From: JBFWUW01 sp050247075
GTDB taxonomy: Bacteria; Planctomycetota; Planctomycetia; Pirellulales; JBFWUW01
Assembly (NCBI GenBank): GCA_050247075.1
Contig: JBFWUW010000113.1
Span: 1-14,949 of the forward strand
Reading direction: 5' to 3'
DNA: 14,949 nucleotides
In this document: positions 6,850 to 14,546 of the stretch, in pieces
Layout: the number at the start of each line of letters is the position of its first letter
Position numbering within the stretch: the stretch's first letter is position 1
Notes under the pieces: generated by a model
What the model was told of the DNA's origin: nothing
What the model saw: only the letters and a program-made list of their open reading frames with translations
Database searches by the model: none
Position numbers and translations under genes: made by a program

Positions 6850-8550
6850 CTACGACAGAATTTGCCGCTTGCGCGACAGATAGTCCCACACTACGTATCG
6901 GTCCAAGTCCTTGCCTGCGGTGAAAAAGACCCGGCCCGCAGTCGATTGCGCCAGGCGGTGGGCGAACTGGATATCTTCTGACGATTGCGACCAGCTAGGG
7001 ATCAAAAAGATGTTGATCGTAATGCCATCGCGCTTGCAGCGCAGGCCCTCGGCCATGGTGGCGGCCTCTGTCCGCGGGTCGGGCGGATAGAGCATAAACA
7101 GTTGCGTGCCGTCGAAGTGGGCGGTCGGCAGCCCGTCGGTAATCAAAATAATCTGCCGATTGGGCGTATCTTGCGTTGCCAGATGCATCCGTGAAAGTTG
7201 CAGGGCGTGCTGGATGTTGGTGAAGTGGGGCGGAATCTGCCGTTCGCTGATATTGGGGTTGCTCATGTCCGCCTTAAGACGCACGACGGGATCAAAAATC
7301 GTCACCGGCTTGGGCATCAGCCCGGCGATTTCGCCCGCCCGCCGCGGCTTGGCGAAGGTGAACATCTCAATGAACTGCAAATAGTCGCCGGGGTATTCGC
7401 GGCGGATCAGACCTTCCAACGCCAGCGCCATGCGTTTGACGTTGATGTACTGCCCGGCGTAACGCATCGAGCCGCTCATGTCCATTAACACGGTGGTGGC
7501 GCATTTGGGCGTGTTGCGGGTGCGGTGGATGACAATGTCGTCCGGCTTCAGGCGCAGCGGGCGCTCCGTTCCGGACCGCAGCATGGCGTTGATCAGCGAC
7601 TGGGGAATATCCATCTGCGAGACGGAATCGCCAAACTCGTAAGGCTTGGTGCGCTGGATTTCGATCGAGCCTTCTCCCACGATCGGCCCCTGGTGCCGGC
7701 CTGTTTTGGAGGACTGCAACTGGCTAAAGATAGTCTCCAACAGCTTTCCTTGAAACAGGCGGTAGGCCTGGGGCGAAAGCTGAAAGCGGCCGTCGTCGCC
7801 ACGGCCAATGCCTTGTTGTTCGGCCACTTCGCGGACGTAGTCCTCGATCTGCTTGCGCAATGCCTCCAACTCGCCGATGTCAGCCGATTCGGCAAACCGC
7901 GACAACTCCTCCATGTCGATGACGGCGATTTGCGCCGTCTTGGCCGCCTCCTCCAACTGTTGCAGCAAACGGTCGATGGCCTCCAGCTCTTCTTTGACTT
8001 CCAGCGCACCGTCAATCGTTAACGGCTCGTGCCCCGTAAACTCGTACTTGCCGGCCATTTCGTCGATCTGGTACTTGTCTCCAAGGCGATCGACCAACTG
8101 CACCAGTTGCTGGGCAAAGTCCGACTTTTCCATGTCAGCCCGATACCACAGCCGCTCCAGGTCGTGAATCTGTTCAGACTCAAACGCCCGGCGGAACTCC
8201 TTGCGCAACGCTGGCAGGGGCTTTAACTTCTGGCCTAGTTCGCGGTAGCGGCGCTTGGCGTTTTCTTGCACGCGGCCGGTTTCATACGTCTCCAGGATCT
8301 TGCGCTTCCGCTCTTCTAGCATTTCACGCAATGCTTCCAAGCTGGGCCCCAGTCCGGCGATCTGGCTGGGGTCCAGCCGAATGGCGTTGGCCAGTTCCTC
8401 CTCCGTCAGTTCACGCAGGCTGCCGTAGGCCAGCATGTGCTCGAAGGCGGGTGAAACCAGGTCGGGAGGCTCCTGGGTCGGGCTGGGAAACCGGGCGGCA
8501 TCGTAGCGTTGGTACGTGTGAATCACGCCGCCCAGGGGCCGTGCAGTCAT
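6850..8550 (-). CDS. von Willebrand factor A (vWA/MIDAS) domain protein
   Basis: The 566-residue protein ends in a vWA domain with an intact metal-ion-dependent adhesion site: Asp357-Met-Ser359-Gly-Ser361 (TTVLMDMSGSM), Thr444 (PPHFTN) and Asp472 (LITDGLP). Residues 45-240 are charged and helix-rich, with likely coiled coils near 70-110 and 180-240, and no signal peptide or membrane span is seen. It resembles the cytoplasmic vWA proteins related to magnesium-chelatase subunit D (COG4867-like), which usually work with a MoxR or ChlI-type AAA+ ATPase. The adhesion site would hold a Mg-dependent contact to a partner or client. No such ATPase gene is in the window. The start at 8550 is preferred over 8571 because GAGGA lies about 8 nt before it and the first seven codons of the longer form overlap that site. 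The exact client is unknown. Confidence 0.88.
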   Translation of the reverse strand: MTARPLGGVIHTYQRYDAARFPSPTQEPPDLVSPAFEHMLAYGSLRELTEEELANAIRLDPSQIAGLGPSLEALREMLEERKRKILETYETGRVQENAKRRYRELGQKLKPLPALRKEFRRAFESEQIHDLERLWYRADMEKSDFAQQLVQLVDRLGDKYQIDEMAGKYEFTGHEPLTIDGALEVKEELEAIDRLLQQLEEAAKTAQIAVIDMEELSRFAESADIGELEALRKQIEDYVREVAEQQGIGRGDDGRFQLSPQAYRLFQGKLLETIFSQLQSSKTGRHQGPIVGEGSIEIQRTKPYEFGDSVSQMDIPQSLINAMLRSGTERPLRLKPDDIVIHRTRNTPKCATTVLMDMSGSMRYAGQYINVKRMALALEGLIRREYPGDYLQFIEMFTFAKPRRAGEIAGLMPKPVTIFDPVVRLKADMSNPNISERQIPPHFTNIQHALQLSRMHLATQDTPNRQIILITDGLPTAHFDGTQLFMLYPPDPRTEAATMAEGLRCKRDGITINIFLIPSWSQSSEDIQFAHRLAQSTAGRVFFTAGKDLDRYVVWDYLSRKRQILS

Positions 8551-8761
8551 GGAGCATTCCTCGAACAACATTGCTTAGATGCCAGCCAGGCAACGGAGGG
8601 GTTGGGCGCGGCGGGTACAGCCAATCTTATCCGGCGGCCGGCGTAAGGCCACCTGCTCGCCAAAAACCTGTCAAAATAAAGGCTTGTGATTGGCCAACGG
8701 GTTCATTAAGATTTGATGAATTGCCTTTTCATACGGCGGGTTCACCGCCAGGTTGGTTTTT

Positions 8762-8781
8762 GCCCCGCTTCAACGCGGGGC
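8762..8781. repeat. hairpin GCCCCGC/GCGGGGC
   Basis: GCCCCGC (8762-8768) pairs perfectly with GCGGGGC (8775-8781) around TTCAAC. A half-copy, CCCCGCTTCAAC, recurs about 125 bp downstream, which suggests a dispersed repeat rather than a chance palindrome. A short T-run precedes it (8756-8761), but none follows on the plus strand. Confidence 0.6.
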
Positions 8782-8782
8782 T

Positions 8783-8851
8783 GGCGAAAGTCGTAGCAAC
8801 GTCCCCAAGTCGCTCATCGAATGGTTGGCGTTGCAACCGACGACTGTCGCC
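8783..8851. repeat. imperfect long inverted repeat
   Basis: GGCGAAAGTCGTAGCAACG (8783-8801) is complementary, with one mismatch and small gaps, to the stretch 8829-8851 that begins CGTTGCAACC and ends ACTGTCGCC. The loop is about 27 nt. It directly follows the hairpin at 8762-8781, so the two may be one composite element. Confidence 0.55.
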
Positions 8852-9156
8852 AAAGAAAGTCTTGCTTCATGCGTAGCGCACAAAAATCCCCGCTTCAACC
8901 GGCGACAAGCCAGACGGCATTGTTCGTGCGATTGACCTTGGCGGGAATTTGGGCCGCGCTGTGGGGCCTGCCGCCGCGGCGCGTGCATGTTGTTTGCTTC
9001 GCGGCTTCTACCGTGACACCCTGGGACGCGCCGATTGGCGGTCTCTTTATTTATTGCCCACATGGTTCATGCCGTTCGGCGATTGCCGGCGGCGCGTCCA
9101 CATTATCGGGCGGGGGTGATTGGCGTTTCCTTATTCATTTTTTTTCTTTGGTAGCG

Positions 9157-9175
9157 GTTCGCCTGTCGGGCGAAC
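9157..9175 (+). promoter_or_regulatory. leader hairpin beside the ribosome binding site of the HTH gene
   Basis: GTTCGCC (9157-9163) pairs with GGCGAAC (9169-9175) around TGTCG. It ends 2 nt before the GGAGG ribosome binding site (9178-9182) of the gene starting at 9191, and follows a T-rich tract. If it forms in the mRNA it could limit ribosome access, a possible translational control. This is inference from position. Confidence 0.4.
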
Positions 9176-9190
9176 GCGGAGGCACTTATC

Positions 9191-9715
9191 ATGAGTCTGT
9201 CGGAATTGGCCACGGGCGTGCCCGTGGCCGGAGTAGCCCCTGTACCGGGGCCGGTACAAGGCGCACCCGTGCTGCATCGCATCGCGGAAGTGCGCCATCA
9301 GCAGGGCATGTCGTTGCGCACGGTTTCCCGGCACACCGGGATCGAAGCACGCCGCTTACGTGAGCAAGAAGAAGAGTCGTCCGATCTGCGGCTGAGCGAC
9401 TTGTATCGCTGGCAAGATGCCTTGGGCGTGCCCGTGGCCGATCTGCTGGTCGATTCGCACGAGCCTCTCTCCACGCCCGTTATGGAGCGGGCACGCATGG
9501 TCAAGGTCATGAAAACCGTGGCCGCCATCATGGAGTCCGCACAAAGCGTCTCCATTCGCCGGTTAGCGCAAACCCTGGCCGACCAGTTGACGGAAATCAT
9601 GCCGGAGCTAGAAGGCGTCGGTCCGTGGCCCGCCATTGGCCAGCGCCGCTCGCTGGACGACTACGGCCGCGCGGCTGAGCACCGTCTCAACGGAAGGATG
9701 CTCCGCGATTTGTAA
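9191..9715 (+). CDS. XRE-family helix-turn-helix DNA-binding protein
   Basis: The 174-residue protein has a Cro/CI-type helix-turn-helix at about 27-86. LHRIAEVRHQQGMSLRTVS (28-46) covers the first helices, RHTGIEARRLREQEEESSD (47-65) the recognition region, and LSDLYRWQDALGVPVADLL (68-86) the last two helices. A second, helical part (97-140: MERARMVKVMKTVAAIMESA, then SIRRLAQTLADQLTEIMPEL) could serve in oligomerisation or sensing. The N-terminal 25 residues are Pro/Val/Gly-rich and probably disordered. The ATG has a strong GGAGG 8 nt upstream. The target is unknown; a long hairpin-rich region upstream would allow self-regulation. The phosphopantetheinyl transferase gene follows 211 bp downstream in the same direction, too far to assume cotranscription. 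No membrane segment is seen. Confidence 0.85.
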   Translation: MSLSELATGVPVAGVAPVPGPVQGAPVLHRIAEVRHQQGMSLRTVSRHTGIEARRLREQEEESSDLRLSDLYRWQDALGVPVADLLVDSHEPLSTPVMERARMVKVMKTVAAIMESAQSVSIRRLAQTLADQLTEIMPELEGVGPWPAIGQRRSLDDYGRAAEHRLNGRMLRDL

Positions 9716-9765
9716 CCATTGCTGATTGTCACGTCACTCCGGCTCGGAACGGCACATGCCATCCG

Positions 9766-9789
9766 GGCCGGTGGCGTTTTGGACCGGCC
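9766..9789 (+). terminator. possible weak terminator hairpin after the HTH gene
   Basis: GGCCGGT (9766-9772) pairs with ACCGGCC (9783-9789) around a 10-nt loop, 51 nt after the HTH stop codon. The stem is GC-only except for one pair, but no T-run follows, so termination is uncertain. Confidence 0.3.
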
Positions 9790-9843
9790 TTCGCGGTGAA
9801 CAAATACCGACTTTTAGGTAAACTCCGCTGAGTCATGACTGTG

Positions 9844-9894
9844 GCGTGGGCTGTAGCCCATGATATTGCCCAAGCGTGGGCTAGATCCCACGCT
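9844..9894. repeat. paired REP-like hairpins (GCGTGGGCT family)
   Basis: Two related palindromes lie side by side. CGTGGGCT (9845-9852) pairs with AGCCCATG (9855-9862) with one G-T pair. AGCGTGGG (9873-9880) pairs perfectly with CCCACGCT (9887-9894) around CTAGAT. Both share the core GCGTGGGCT, so they look like copies of one repeat. The doublet ends 32 bp before the phosphopantetheinyl transferase start codon and may lie in its leader. Confidence 0.7.
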
Positions 9895-9926
9895 GCGGCC
9901 TGTGGGGCTTGCCGGCGGATCGTTTA

Positions 9927-10610
9927 ATGCCAACTATTCACTCTGTCGATGTGTGGCGGATTTCACTCTTGGTAGATGATGCGCCGCTTCGCGAGATACT
10001 GGGCACGGAGGAACGGGACAAGGCCAGCCGTTTCCGCTTTGACGGCGATCGACGGCGCTACACGGTCGCCCACGCCGCCCTGCGGATGATCCTGTCGGAC
10101 TACACATCCACGGCGGCGGCCCGACTGGAATTTTCAACCGGGCCGCATGGAAAACCGCGATTGATGGGGGCGGAGGATGTGGAATTTAACCTGTCGCATT
10201 CCGGTGACCTGGCATTGCTGGCCGTGACACGCGGCGCGCTGGTCGGCATTGACGTGGAGCAGTACCAGCGGATCGAGCGCGGTCTGCCAGCGATCGAACG
10301 CCACCTTTCACTTCTCGAACGGAACGAACTGGCGGCAATGCCCGCAGATCAAAATCAGGCGGCCTTGGCCCTGTTGTGGGTGTGCAAAGAGGCTTGGATC
10401 AAAGCGACCGGTGAAGGATTGAGCCGGCCGCTCCATAGTTTCGATATTTCCATTGCCGGACCGGAACCGCGACTACTGGCTACTCGGCCCTTGGATGAAC
10501 AGGCAAATGGCTGGCTGCTGGCTCAACTTTCCACGCCAGGGCCCTACATGGCCGCGGTCGCCGTGAAAGCACCCGAAATTGCGATTCGCATGCATGATTG
10601 GTCTTTTTAG
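9927..10610 (+). CDS. 4'-phosphopantetheinyl transferase (Sfp/AcpT type)
   Basis: The 227-residue enzyme moves the phosphopantetheine arm from coenzyme A to a Ser of an acyl- or peptidyl-carrier protein, in the cytoplasm. The family motifs are all there: GPHGKPRL (72-79), NLSHSGDLALLAV (88-100), GIDVEQYQRIE (107-117) with metal-binding Asp109 and Glu111, and WVCKEAWIKATGEGL (151-165) with Glu155. Its length fits the Sfp-like class rather than the short AcpS class. The ATG at 9927 is preferred over the TTG at 9909, because only the former has a purine-rich GGCGGA at usable distance and the domain starts right after it. No carrier protein, fatty acid synthase or polyketide gene is in the window, so its partner is elsewhere. 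It ends 80 bp from the convergent holB gene. Confidence 0.93.
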   Translation: MPTIHSVDVWRISLLVDDAPLREILGTEERDKASRFRFDGDRRRYTVAHAALRMILSDYTSTAAARLEFSTGPHGKPRLMGAEDVEFNLSHSGDLALLAVTRGALVGIDVEQYQRIERGLPAIERHLSLLERNELAAMPADQNQAALALLWVCKEAWIKATGEGLSRPLHSFDISIAGPEPRLLATRPLDEQANGWLLAQLSTPGPYMAAVAVKAPEIAIRMHDWSF

Positions 10611-10612
10611 GT

Positions 10613-10688
10613 GGCGATTCTATCGCCGATGCTCGCTCTCCCAAGAGGAGAGGGAGAAAAATCCGCCCGTATCGGCGATGGAATCGCC
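10613..10688. repeat. large palindromic repeat between convergent genes
   Basis: GGCGATTCTATCGCCGAT (10613-10630) is the inverse of ATCGGCGATGGAATCGCC (10671-10688) with one mismatch over 18 bp. The 40-nt centre contains a smaller hairpin, CTCTCC (10637-10642) with GGAGAG (10647-10652). The right arm ends 2 bp before the holB stop codon, so the element fills the whole gap between the transferase and holB. It could stop transcription from both sides. The arm sequence recurs at 5008-5024. Confidence 0.8.
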
Positions 10689-10690
10689 TC

Positions 10691-11752
10691 CTACAACCCC
10701 GCGGCGAGCGGGCGGCGGGCGCTGATCTGACCTAGATCGTCTAGCCAGGCACTCACCACCGCCGCTGGCTGGGCGTTGCGGTCGACCTGTTCCAAGGCAT
10801 CGAGGCAACGGACCAACGCCGCTTCGGCGTCGATTGGACCGCGGACGGCGGCTTGCTGAATGGCCGTGGAAAGCTCCTGGTCCGCTTCGCCGGGCGACCC
10901 GCTGGATACCCGCAACGCTTGCCGATAGAACTCGGCGGCAAAACCAATTACTTGCCGCAGCCGGGCGCGGCGCAGTGGGGCTTCCTTGCCAGCCTCGTCT
11001 ACGAACGCTTGCGTGGCGGCGGCAGTTTGCGCCTGGCTGTGGGGCAGCGTGGCCAGCGTGGCCAGCAGTTTTCCGCGAAACTCCCACAGCGCGGGATCGG
11101 CCAGTTCGGCTGCCCGTTCCAGGCTTCCGCCGCTGCCGCGGGAGAGCCAATCCAAATTGATGGCGGCCAGATCGGCCTTTTGCTTTAGCAGGCTTAGCAG
11201 CAGTTCCTGGCCCAGCGGCTGAAATCGCATGACCTGGCAGCGCGAACGGATCGTGGGCAGTTGCTTGTCCGCCGTGGTGCCGATCAAGATCAGCACGGAC
11301 TTGGGGGGAGGCTCTTCCAAGGTCTTGAGCAGTGCGTTGGCCCCTTCCACCGCCAAAAAGTCGGCATCGTCAATGATGGCGATGCGGCGCCCCCCCATAA
11401 ACGGCTTGAGGCTGATGTTGTGGCACAAGCCTTCTTGCATCCGCCGCTCGGGAGGGCCGATGAACCGCTCCACGGGGATCACGCTCTTGTCTTCCGGCTT
11501 GGAGATGCGTTCCAAGTCGGGATGCGTGCCGGCTAGCACTTGCCGGCAAGCATCGCACGTTCCACAGGGAGACATCTCCGCGGGAGGAGAACCTTGGCAC
11601 AGCAGGGTTTGCGCCAGTTTCAACGCAAACGTCCGCTTGCCAATTCCGGCTGGTCCCACGAACAAGAACGTGCTGGCCAACCGGCCGCGCTCGATGGCCA
11701 AGCGAAAACGGGCCACCATTTCATCGTGTCCCTGAATGCCGTGCCAAGCCAC
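10691..11752 (-). CDS. holB: DNA polymerase III subunit delta' (clamp loader)
   Basis: The 353-residue protein is the delta' subunit of the replicative clamp loader, which with delta and gamma/tau opens and loads the beta sliding clamp. The AAA+ module shows Walker A GPAGIGKR (33-40), a zinc-binding Cys set at 52, 63, 66 and 69, a Walker B-like IIDDAD (126-131), the NALLKTLEEPP motif (139-149), sensor 1 GTT (158-160) and the SRC motif (170-172) of clamp-loader subunits. Walker A is intact, unlike the degenerate loop in Escherichia coli delta'. The C-terminal 150 residues are helical and divergent. The start is GTG with GGTGGAG about 10 nt before it. holB is often next to tmk; that gene is absent here, and the upstream gene is a TolC homologue 134 bp away. 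Confusion with dnaX is unlikely, given the length and the lack of domains III-V. Confidence 0.93.
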   Translation of the reverse strand: MAWHGIQGHDEMVARFRLAIERGRLASTFLFVGPAGIGKRTFALKLAQTLLCQGSPPAEMSPCGTCDACRQVLAGTHPDLERISKPEDKSVIPVERFIGPPERRMQEGLCHNISLKPFMGGRRIAIIDDADFLAVEGANALLKTLEEPPPKSVLILIGTTADKQLPTIRSRCQVMRFQPLGQELLLSLLKQKADLAAINLDWLSRGSGGSLERAAELADPALWEFRGKLLATLATLPHSQAQTAAATQAFVDEAGKEAPLRRARLRQVIGFAAEFYRQALRVSSGSPGEADQELSTAIQQAAVRGPIDAEAALVRCLDALEQVDRNAQPAAVVSAWLDDLGQISARRPLAAGL

Positions 11753-11790
11753 GCTGCAAACTCCACCGGTTACGTGCGGACGATCCTACC

Positions 11791-11809
11791 AGGGCCGGCA
11801 GCCGGCCCT
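11791..11809. terminator. possible terminator hairpin between the TolC-like gene and holB
   Basis: AGGGCCGGC (11791-11799) and GCCGGCCCT (11801-11809) form a nearly gapless GC palindrome. It lies 78 bp after the TolC-family stop codon on the minus strand and 39 bp before the holB GTG. There is no following T-run, so it may instead be another dispersed palindrome. Confidence 0.35.
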
Positions 11810-11886
11810 TGCCAAGATCATCGGACAGTTGCGGCACGACCGCAAGACCCGGGGGGAAAGGATGAAGGCGAAAGGCGAAAGCTTGC

Positions 11887-14166
11887 TTAGCGTTCGTCGG
11901 CGAATTGTTCGCCTTCATTGGCAGCGGCGCTTTCGCTGGTGTTGGGGTACTGGCGATTGGCGATGGGGGCCTTGGCGAATACGGCACGCAGTGATTGACT
12001 TTCGCCGGGGACCGTGCCGCTGTCTTCCTCAGGGTACGTCAGGCTCTCCTCGACCCGTGCCTCGGTCGATTCCATGATGACTGAACCAGGATCAATCACC
12101 TCGCCAGGGATCGCGGCTGGAGTGGGGATGCCTTCGACCGGCTCGCCTTGCAGGCTGTCGTAAGGAGTACCGTGCGGTCCTTGGAACTGTTCGTAAGGGC
12201 CTTCGCTGATGACTTGCGGCCGGGTAAAGCCGTAGTCGATATAACTGCCGGCGTCGCGTTCGCGGGCCCGCTTGCGGGCGTCGAAGTAGGCCTTGCAGGG
12301 CCACGGACCCTCGGAGAGGTAGACGTTGTTGTATTCCAACAGTGAACCCTTGCGGTAATGCACATCGGTGACGGAGACGTTGTAGTCGGCCAAGGCACGG
12401 TAATAGGCGCTTTCGGCATCCACCCGGCGCTGCTGGGCTTCCAGCAACTGGTCGATGGGGTTGACGCCCTCGACGATGGGGGTCTCGCTCTCGACGGCCA
12501 GTTGGGCGGTATCTTCTTCTTCCTTGGCCGCCAGCCGGCGGTTGTAGTTGGTTTGAACCAGGTTGTGGTAGTATTCCATCTTGCGGATCGCCTCGCTCAA
12601 CATGTGGGTGGCTTCCAATTCCTGCTCTTGCAAGATGGCCCGTTCCCTGGCGAGCTGCAATTGTTTGTTTCGCACGGCTGCCAGTTCGCGCCGCATGCCC
12701 AGCGTCATGCTGAAGGTTAGCCCCAAGTCCCACTCTTGGAAATTGCCGGCACCCAGCGTGGGATACGCGCCGGTCCCCAGAATATTGTTGGTTCCGTTAT
12801 AGGCGTTGCCTCCCAAGAGGTCGTCGCCCAAACCCAAGAGGCGGTAGCGGGCAACACCGTCTAACTGTGGCAGCAAGAAATTACGAGACGCGATAAGTTC
12901 CATTTCGCTCTTCTTGATTTGCCAGCGCTGTTTGCGCAGGTTGACCTGACGAACGAGCGCCTCGTTTTGCACTTCGCACCAGTCAAACTGCACCTTGGCG
13001 GTAGTCGGCTCGTCGATGGGGCGGATGATCCGCCCGTCGGTCGGAGCCAAACCCATCAGGTAGCGTAGGCGCGTCTCGGTGTTCAATAGGTTCCACAGGG
13101 CGGTCTCGGCCTGGGCACGCAATTGGTAATACTGGGCGCGGGACTTGGCGACGAACAGCTTTTCGCCCCCCTTGATGGAGACACGGAATTTTTCGTCCAG
13201 GTTTCGCCAGGTTTTCAATGAGCTGTCGCGGCCCGCCTTGCGGGCGTCGAGTTCACGGTACCAGTAGTACAGTTCGCGGTAGTGGTTTTCCACGTCGCGC
13301 ACCTGGTTTTGTACGTTGCCTTCAAAATCGGCCAGCGAAATATCGGAATTAATGCGGGCGATAACCACGCCGCGGTACACGCCAAAACCAAAACTCAGAG
13401 CGTTCGATCCCGTGCCAATATTATTCAGCGGCCCGGCGATGCGATTGAATTGTGTTCCCATGCCCCGCAACAACGGCTGCGTCATTGAGGCTTGGTATTG
13501 CGAGCTCCAGTCACTGAACGCTCCGCGGAACGTGCCATTGTTACCCGCGTACACTGTTTGATTTGAAAGTGCGAACAAGGCCCCCGAAGTCGTTCGCTTG
13601 TTAATTTCCGAGGTGCTGGTGAAGCCGGTCCCGCGGAAAACGCCCGGCGAGAGGGGGCTGCCATTGAACGGTATGTTGCGGGGTTGATCCAGGTTCTGCC
13701 ACAGCACGGTATGCGACAAGTTCGCATCGTACGCCGCCAAGGCTCCCTCCACGCCGAAGGCCGGGTCGGATTCGACCAGCGCCGGGTTATAAACCGTGGC
13801 GGGGGAGTTAGGGCTGGCGGATCCATTCGAGCCGGCTTGCAGTAGTGCGTCTGGGGCTTGCCCCACTCGCAACTGGCGGACAACCTTGCTGTTGGACAGG
13901 GCGATCTGCACCGCCTCCTCCAACGTAAGCTGCCACGGAACCATCGTCTCAAGTTGTTCCACCGACATCGGCGGCATGGCGCATTTCACTTCGGTCAGAC
14001 TGTTTACGTGGACGTCGGGATACTCGATTTCCGTCGCCTTGTCTTTGTAATGCGACAAGTCACCGTCGTCATGGAAATAGAACGGCTGCGTGGGCGTGCA
14101 GCCGCTGACCAGCAGCACGCCAAACGTGGCCAATAAATTCCAGAAAAGCTTGAGATGACGACTCAT
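11887..14166 (-). CDS. TolC-family outer-membrane efflux channel, predicted lipoprotein
   Basis: The 759-residue protein has a lipoprotein signal: Arg3/Lys6, a hydrophobic core and lipobox LVSGC with Cys23. It would sit in the outer membrane and form the exit duct of an efflux or type I secretion pump. TolC-like coiled-coil repeats lie at about 79-105 (LTLEEAVQIALSNSKVVRQL), 281-375 (VENHYRELYYWYRELDARKA, then YLMGL), 395-435 and 495-605 (ending in QRRVDAESAYYRALADYNVS). Beta-strand regions fall between (about 220-280 and 438-490). At 759 residues it is far longer than the 420-500 usual for TolC or OprM, because of a 110-270 insertion and an acidic Pro/Glu-rich tail from about 640 that looks disordered. 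The start at 14166 has AAGGA at good spacing and leaves an uninterrupted signal peptide. No membrane-fusion protein or inner-membrane pump gene is adjacent, so its partners are unknown. Confidence 0.88.
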   Translation of the reverse strand: MSRHLKLFWNLLATFGVLLVSGCTPTQPFYFHDDGDLSHYKDKATEIEYPDVHVNSLTEVKCAMPPMSVEQLETMVPWQLTLEEAVQIALSNSKVVRQLRVGQAPDALLQAGSNGSASPNSPATVYNPALVESDPAFGVEGALAAYDANLSHTVLWQNLDQPRNIPFNGSPLSPGVFRGTGFTSTSEINKRTTSGALFALSNQTVYAGNNGTFRGAFSDWSSQYQASMTQPLLRGMGTQFNRIAGPLNNIGTGSNALSFGFGVYRGVVIARINSDISLADFEGNVQNQVRDVENHYRELYYWYRELDARKAGRDSSLKTWRNLDEKFRVSIKGGEKLFVAKSRAQYYQLRAQAETALWNLLNTETRLRYLMGLAPTDGRIIRPIDEPTTAKVQFDWCEVQNEALVRQVNLRKQRWQIKKSEMELIASRNFLLPQLDGVARYRLLGLGDDLLGGNAYNGTNNILGTGAYPTLGAGNFQEWDLGLTFSMTLGMRRELAAVRNKQLQLARERAILQEQELEATHMLSEAIRKMEYYHNLVQTNYNRRLAAKEEEDTAQLAVESETPIVEGVNPIDQLLEAQQRRVDAESAYYRALADYNVSVTDVHYRKGSLLEYNNVYLSEGPWPCKAYFDARKRARERDAGSYIDYGFTRPQVISEGPYEQFQGPHGTPYDSLQGEPVEGIPTPAAIPGEVIDPGSVIMESTEARVEESLTYPEEDSGTVPGESQSLRAVFAKAPIANRQYPNTSESAAANEGEQFADER

Positions 14167-14546
14167 AAGTAGCAGTCCTTGTGGCACTGTCCGCGCGACA
14201 AAGGTAGGAACATTCCGCCGTGGCTCTGGCCAACCCGCGATCTGGCAGTGCTGCTAGCGCGAACGGCCGGAGATTTCTCCAAACGGAGAAATCGGCAAGC
14301 TTGGTATCGACGGCCTAACCGTTAAACTTTGGCGAAACTCAATAACCGGATATGTCAATGCAACCGGTAATGTTTGCGCAGAGTCCCATAACGCCCATTC
14401 GAGAGAAGAGGCGCTGCCAGACGGGGATTTTCGTCGCGCTTTTCTAAGAGAGGCGAGCCGACCGCATTAGAAGGCTAGCAAGCTAACTTACAGCACTCGA
14501 AGGACTGACGCTATCCCGACAGCGACTATGGCAGTGCTGTCGTAGC
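14167..14546. other. 380-bp non-coding gap upstream of the TolC-like gene
   Basis: No gene is seen. On the minus strand a TTGACA occurs at 14358-14353, but no -10 lies at usable distance. The stretch holds the leader hairpin at 14272-14293 and an inverted repeat, ACAGCACT (14490-14497) with AGTGCTGT (14533-14540), just after the stop codon of the upstream gene, which might act as its terminator. Confidence 0.5.
14272..14293 (-). promoter_or_regulatory. perfect 9-bp hairpin in the leader of the TolC-like gene
   Basis: GATTTCTCC (14272-14280) pairs perfectly with GGAGAAATC (14285-14293) around AAAC. It lies 106-127 nt before the ATG of the TolC-like gene. It has no T-run on either side, so it is not a standard terminator. 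It could be an operator-like dyad or an mRNA leader structure; the sequence alone does not decide. Confidence 0.4.

Larger units (their letters stand above)
8551..9190. other. 640-bp non-coding divergent intergenic region with hairpins
   Basis: This gap separates the vWA gene (minus) from the HTH gene (plus), so it should hold promoters for both. It is relatively AT-rich around 8665-8760. It contains three hairpins described separately (8762-8781, 8783-8851, 9157-9175), a repeated CCCCGCTTCAAC (8764-8774 and near 8889), and a T-rich tract at about 9130-9149. An open frame from 8821 to 9363 overlaps the HTH gene out of frame and has no recognisable content. I see no credible gene. Confidence 0.6.

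Noticed and set aside
8669..8674. TTGACA on the minus strand upstream of the vWA gene as a promoter.
   Set aside because: The sequence at the -10 position is TGGCCT, and the nearest TAAGAT is about 37 nt away.
8821..9363. Open frame of 180 codons overlapping the HTH gene.
   Set aside because: It overlaps the well-supported HTH gene out of frame, has no recognisable domain and shows low-complexity Gly/Arg/Ser content at its end.
12092..12733. Minus-strand open frame of 213 codons inside the TolC-like gene.
   Set aside because: It lies wholly inside the TolC-family coding region in another frame, and its Arg/His/Gln-rich product has no recognisable motif.
14353..14358. TTGACA on the minus strand upstream of the TolC-like gene as a promoter.
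   Set aside because: No -10-like hexamer lies 15-19 nt downstream.
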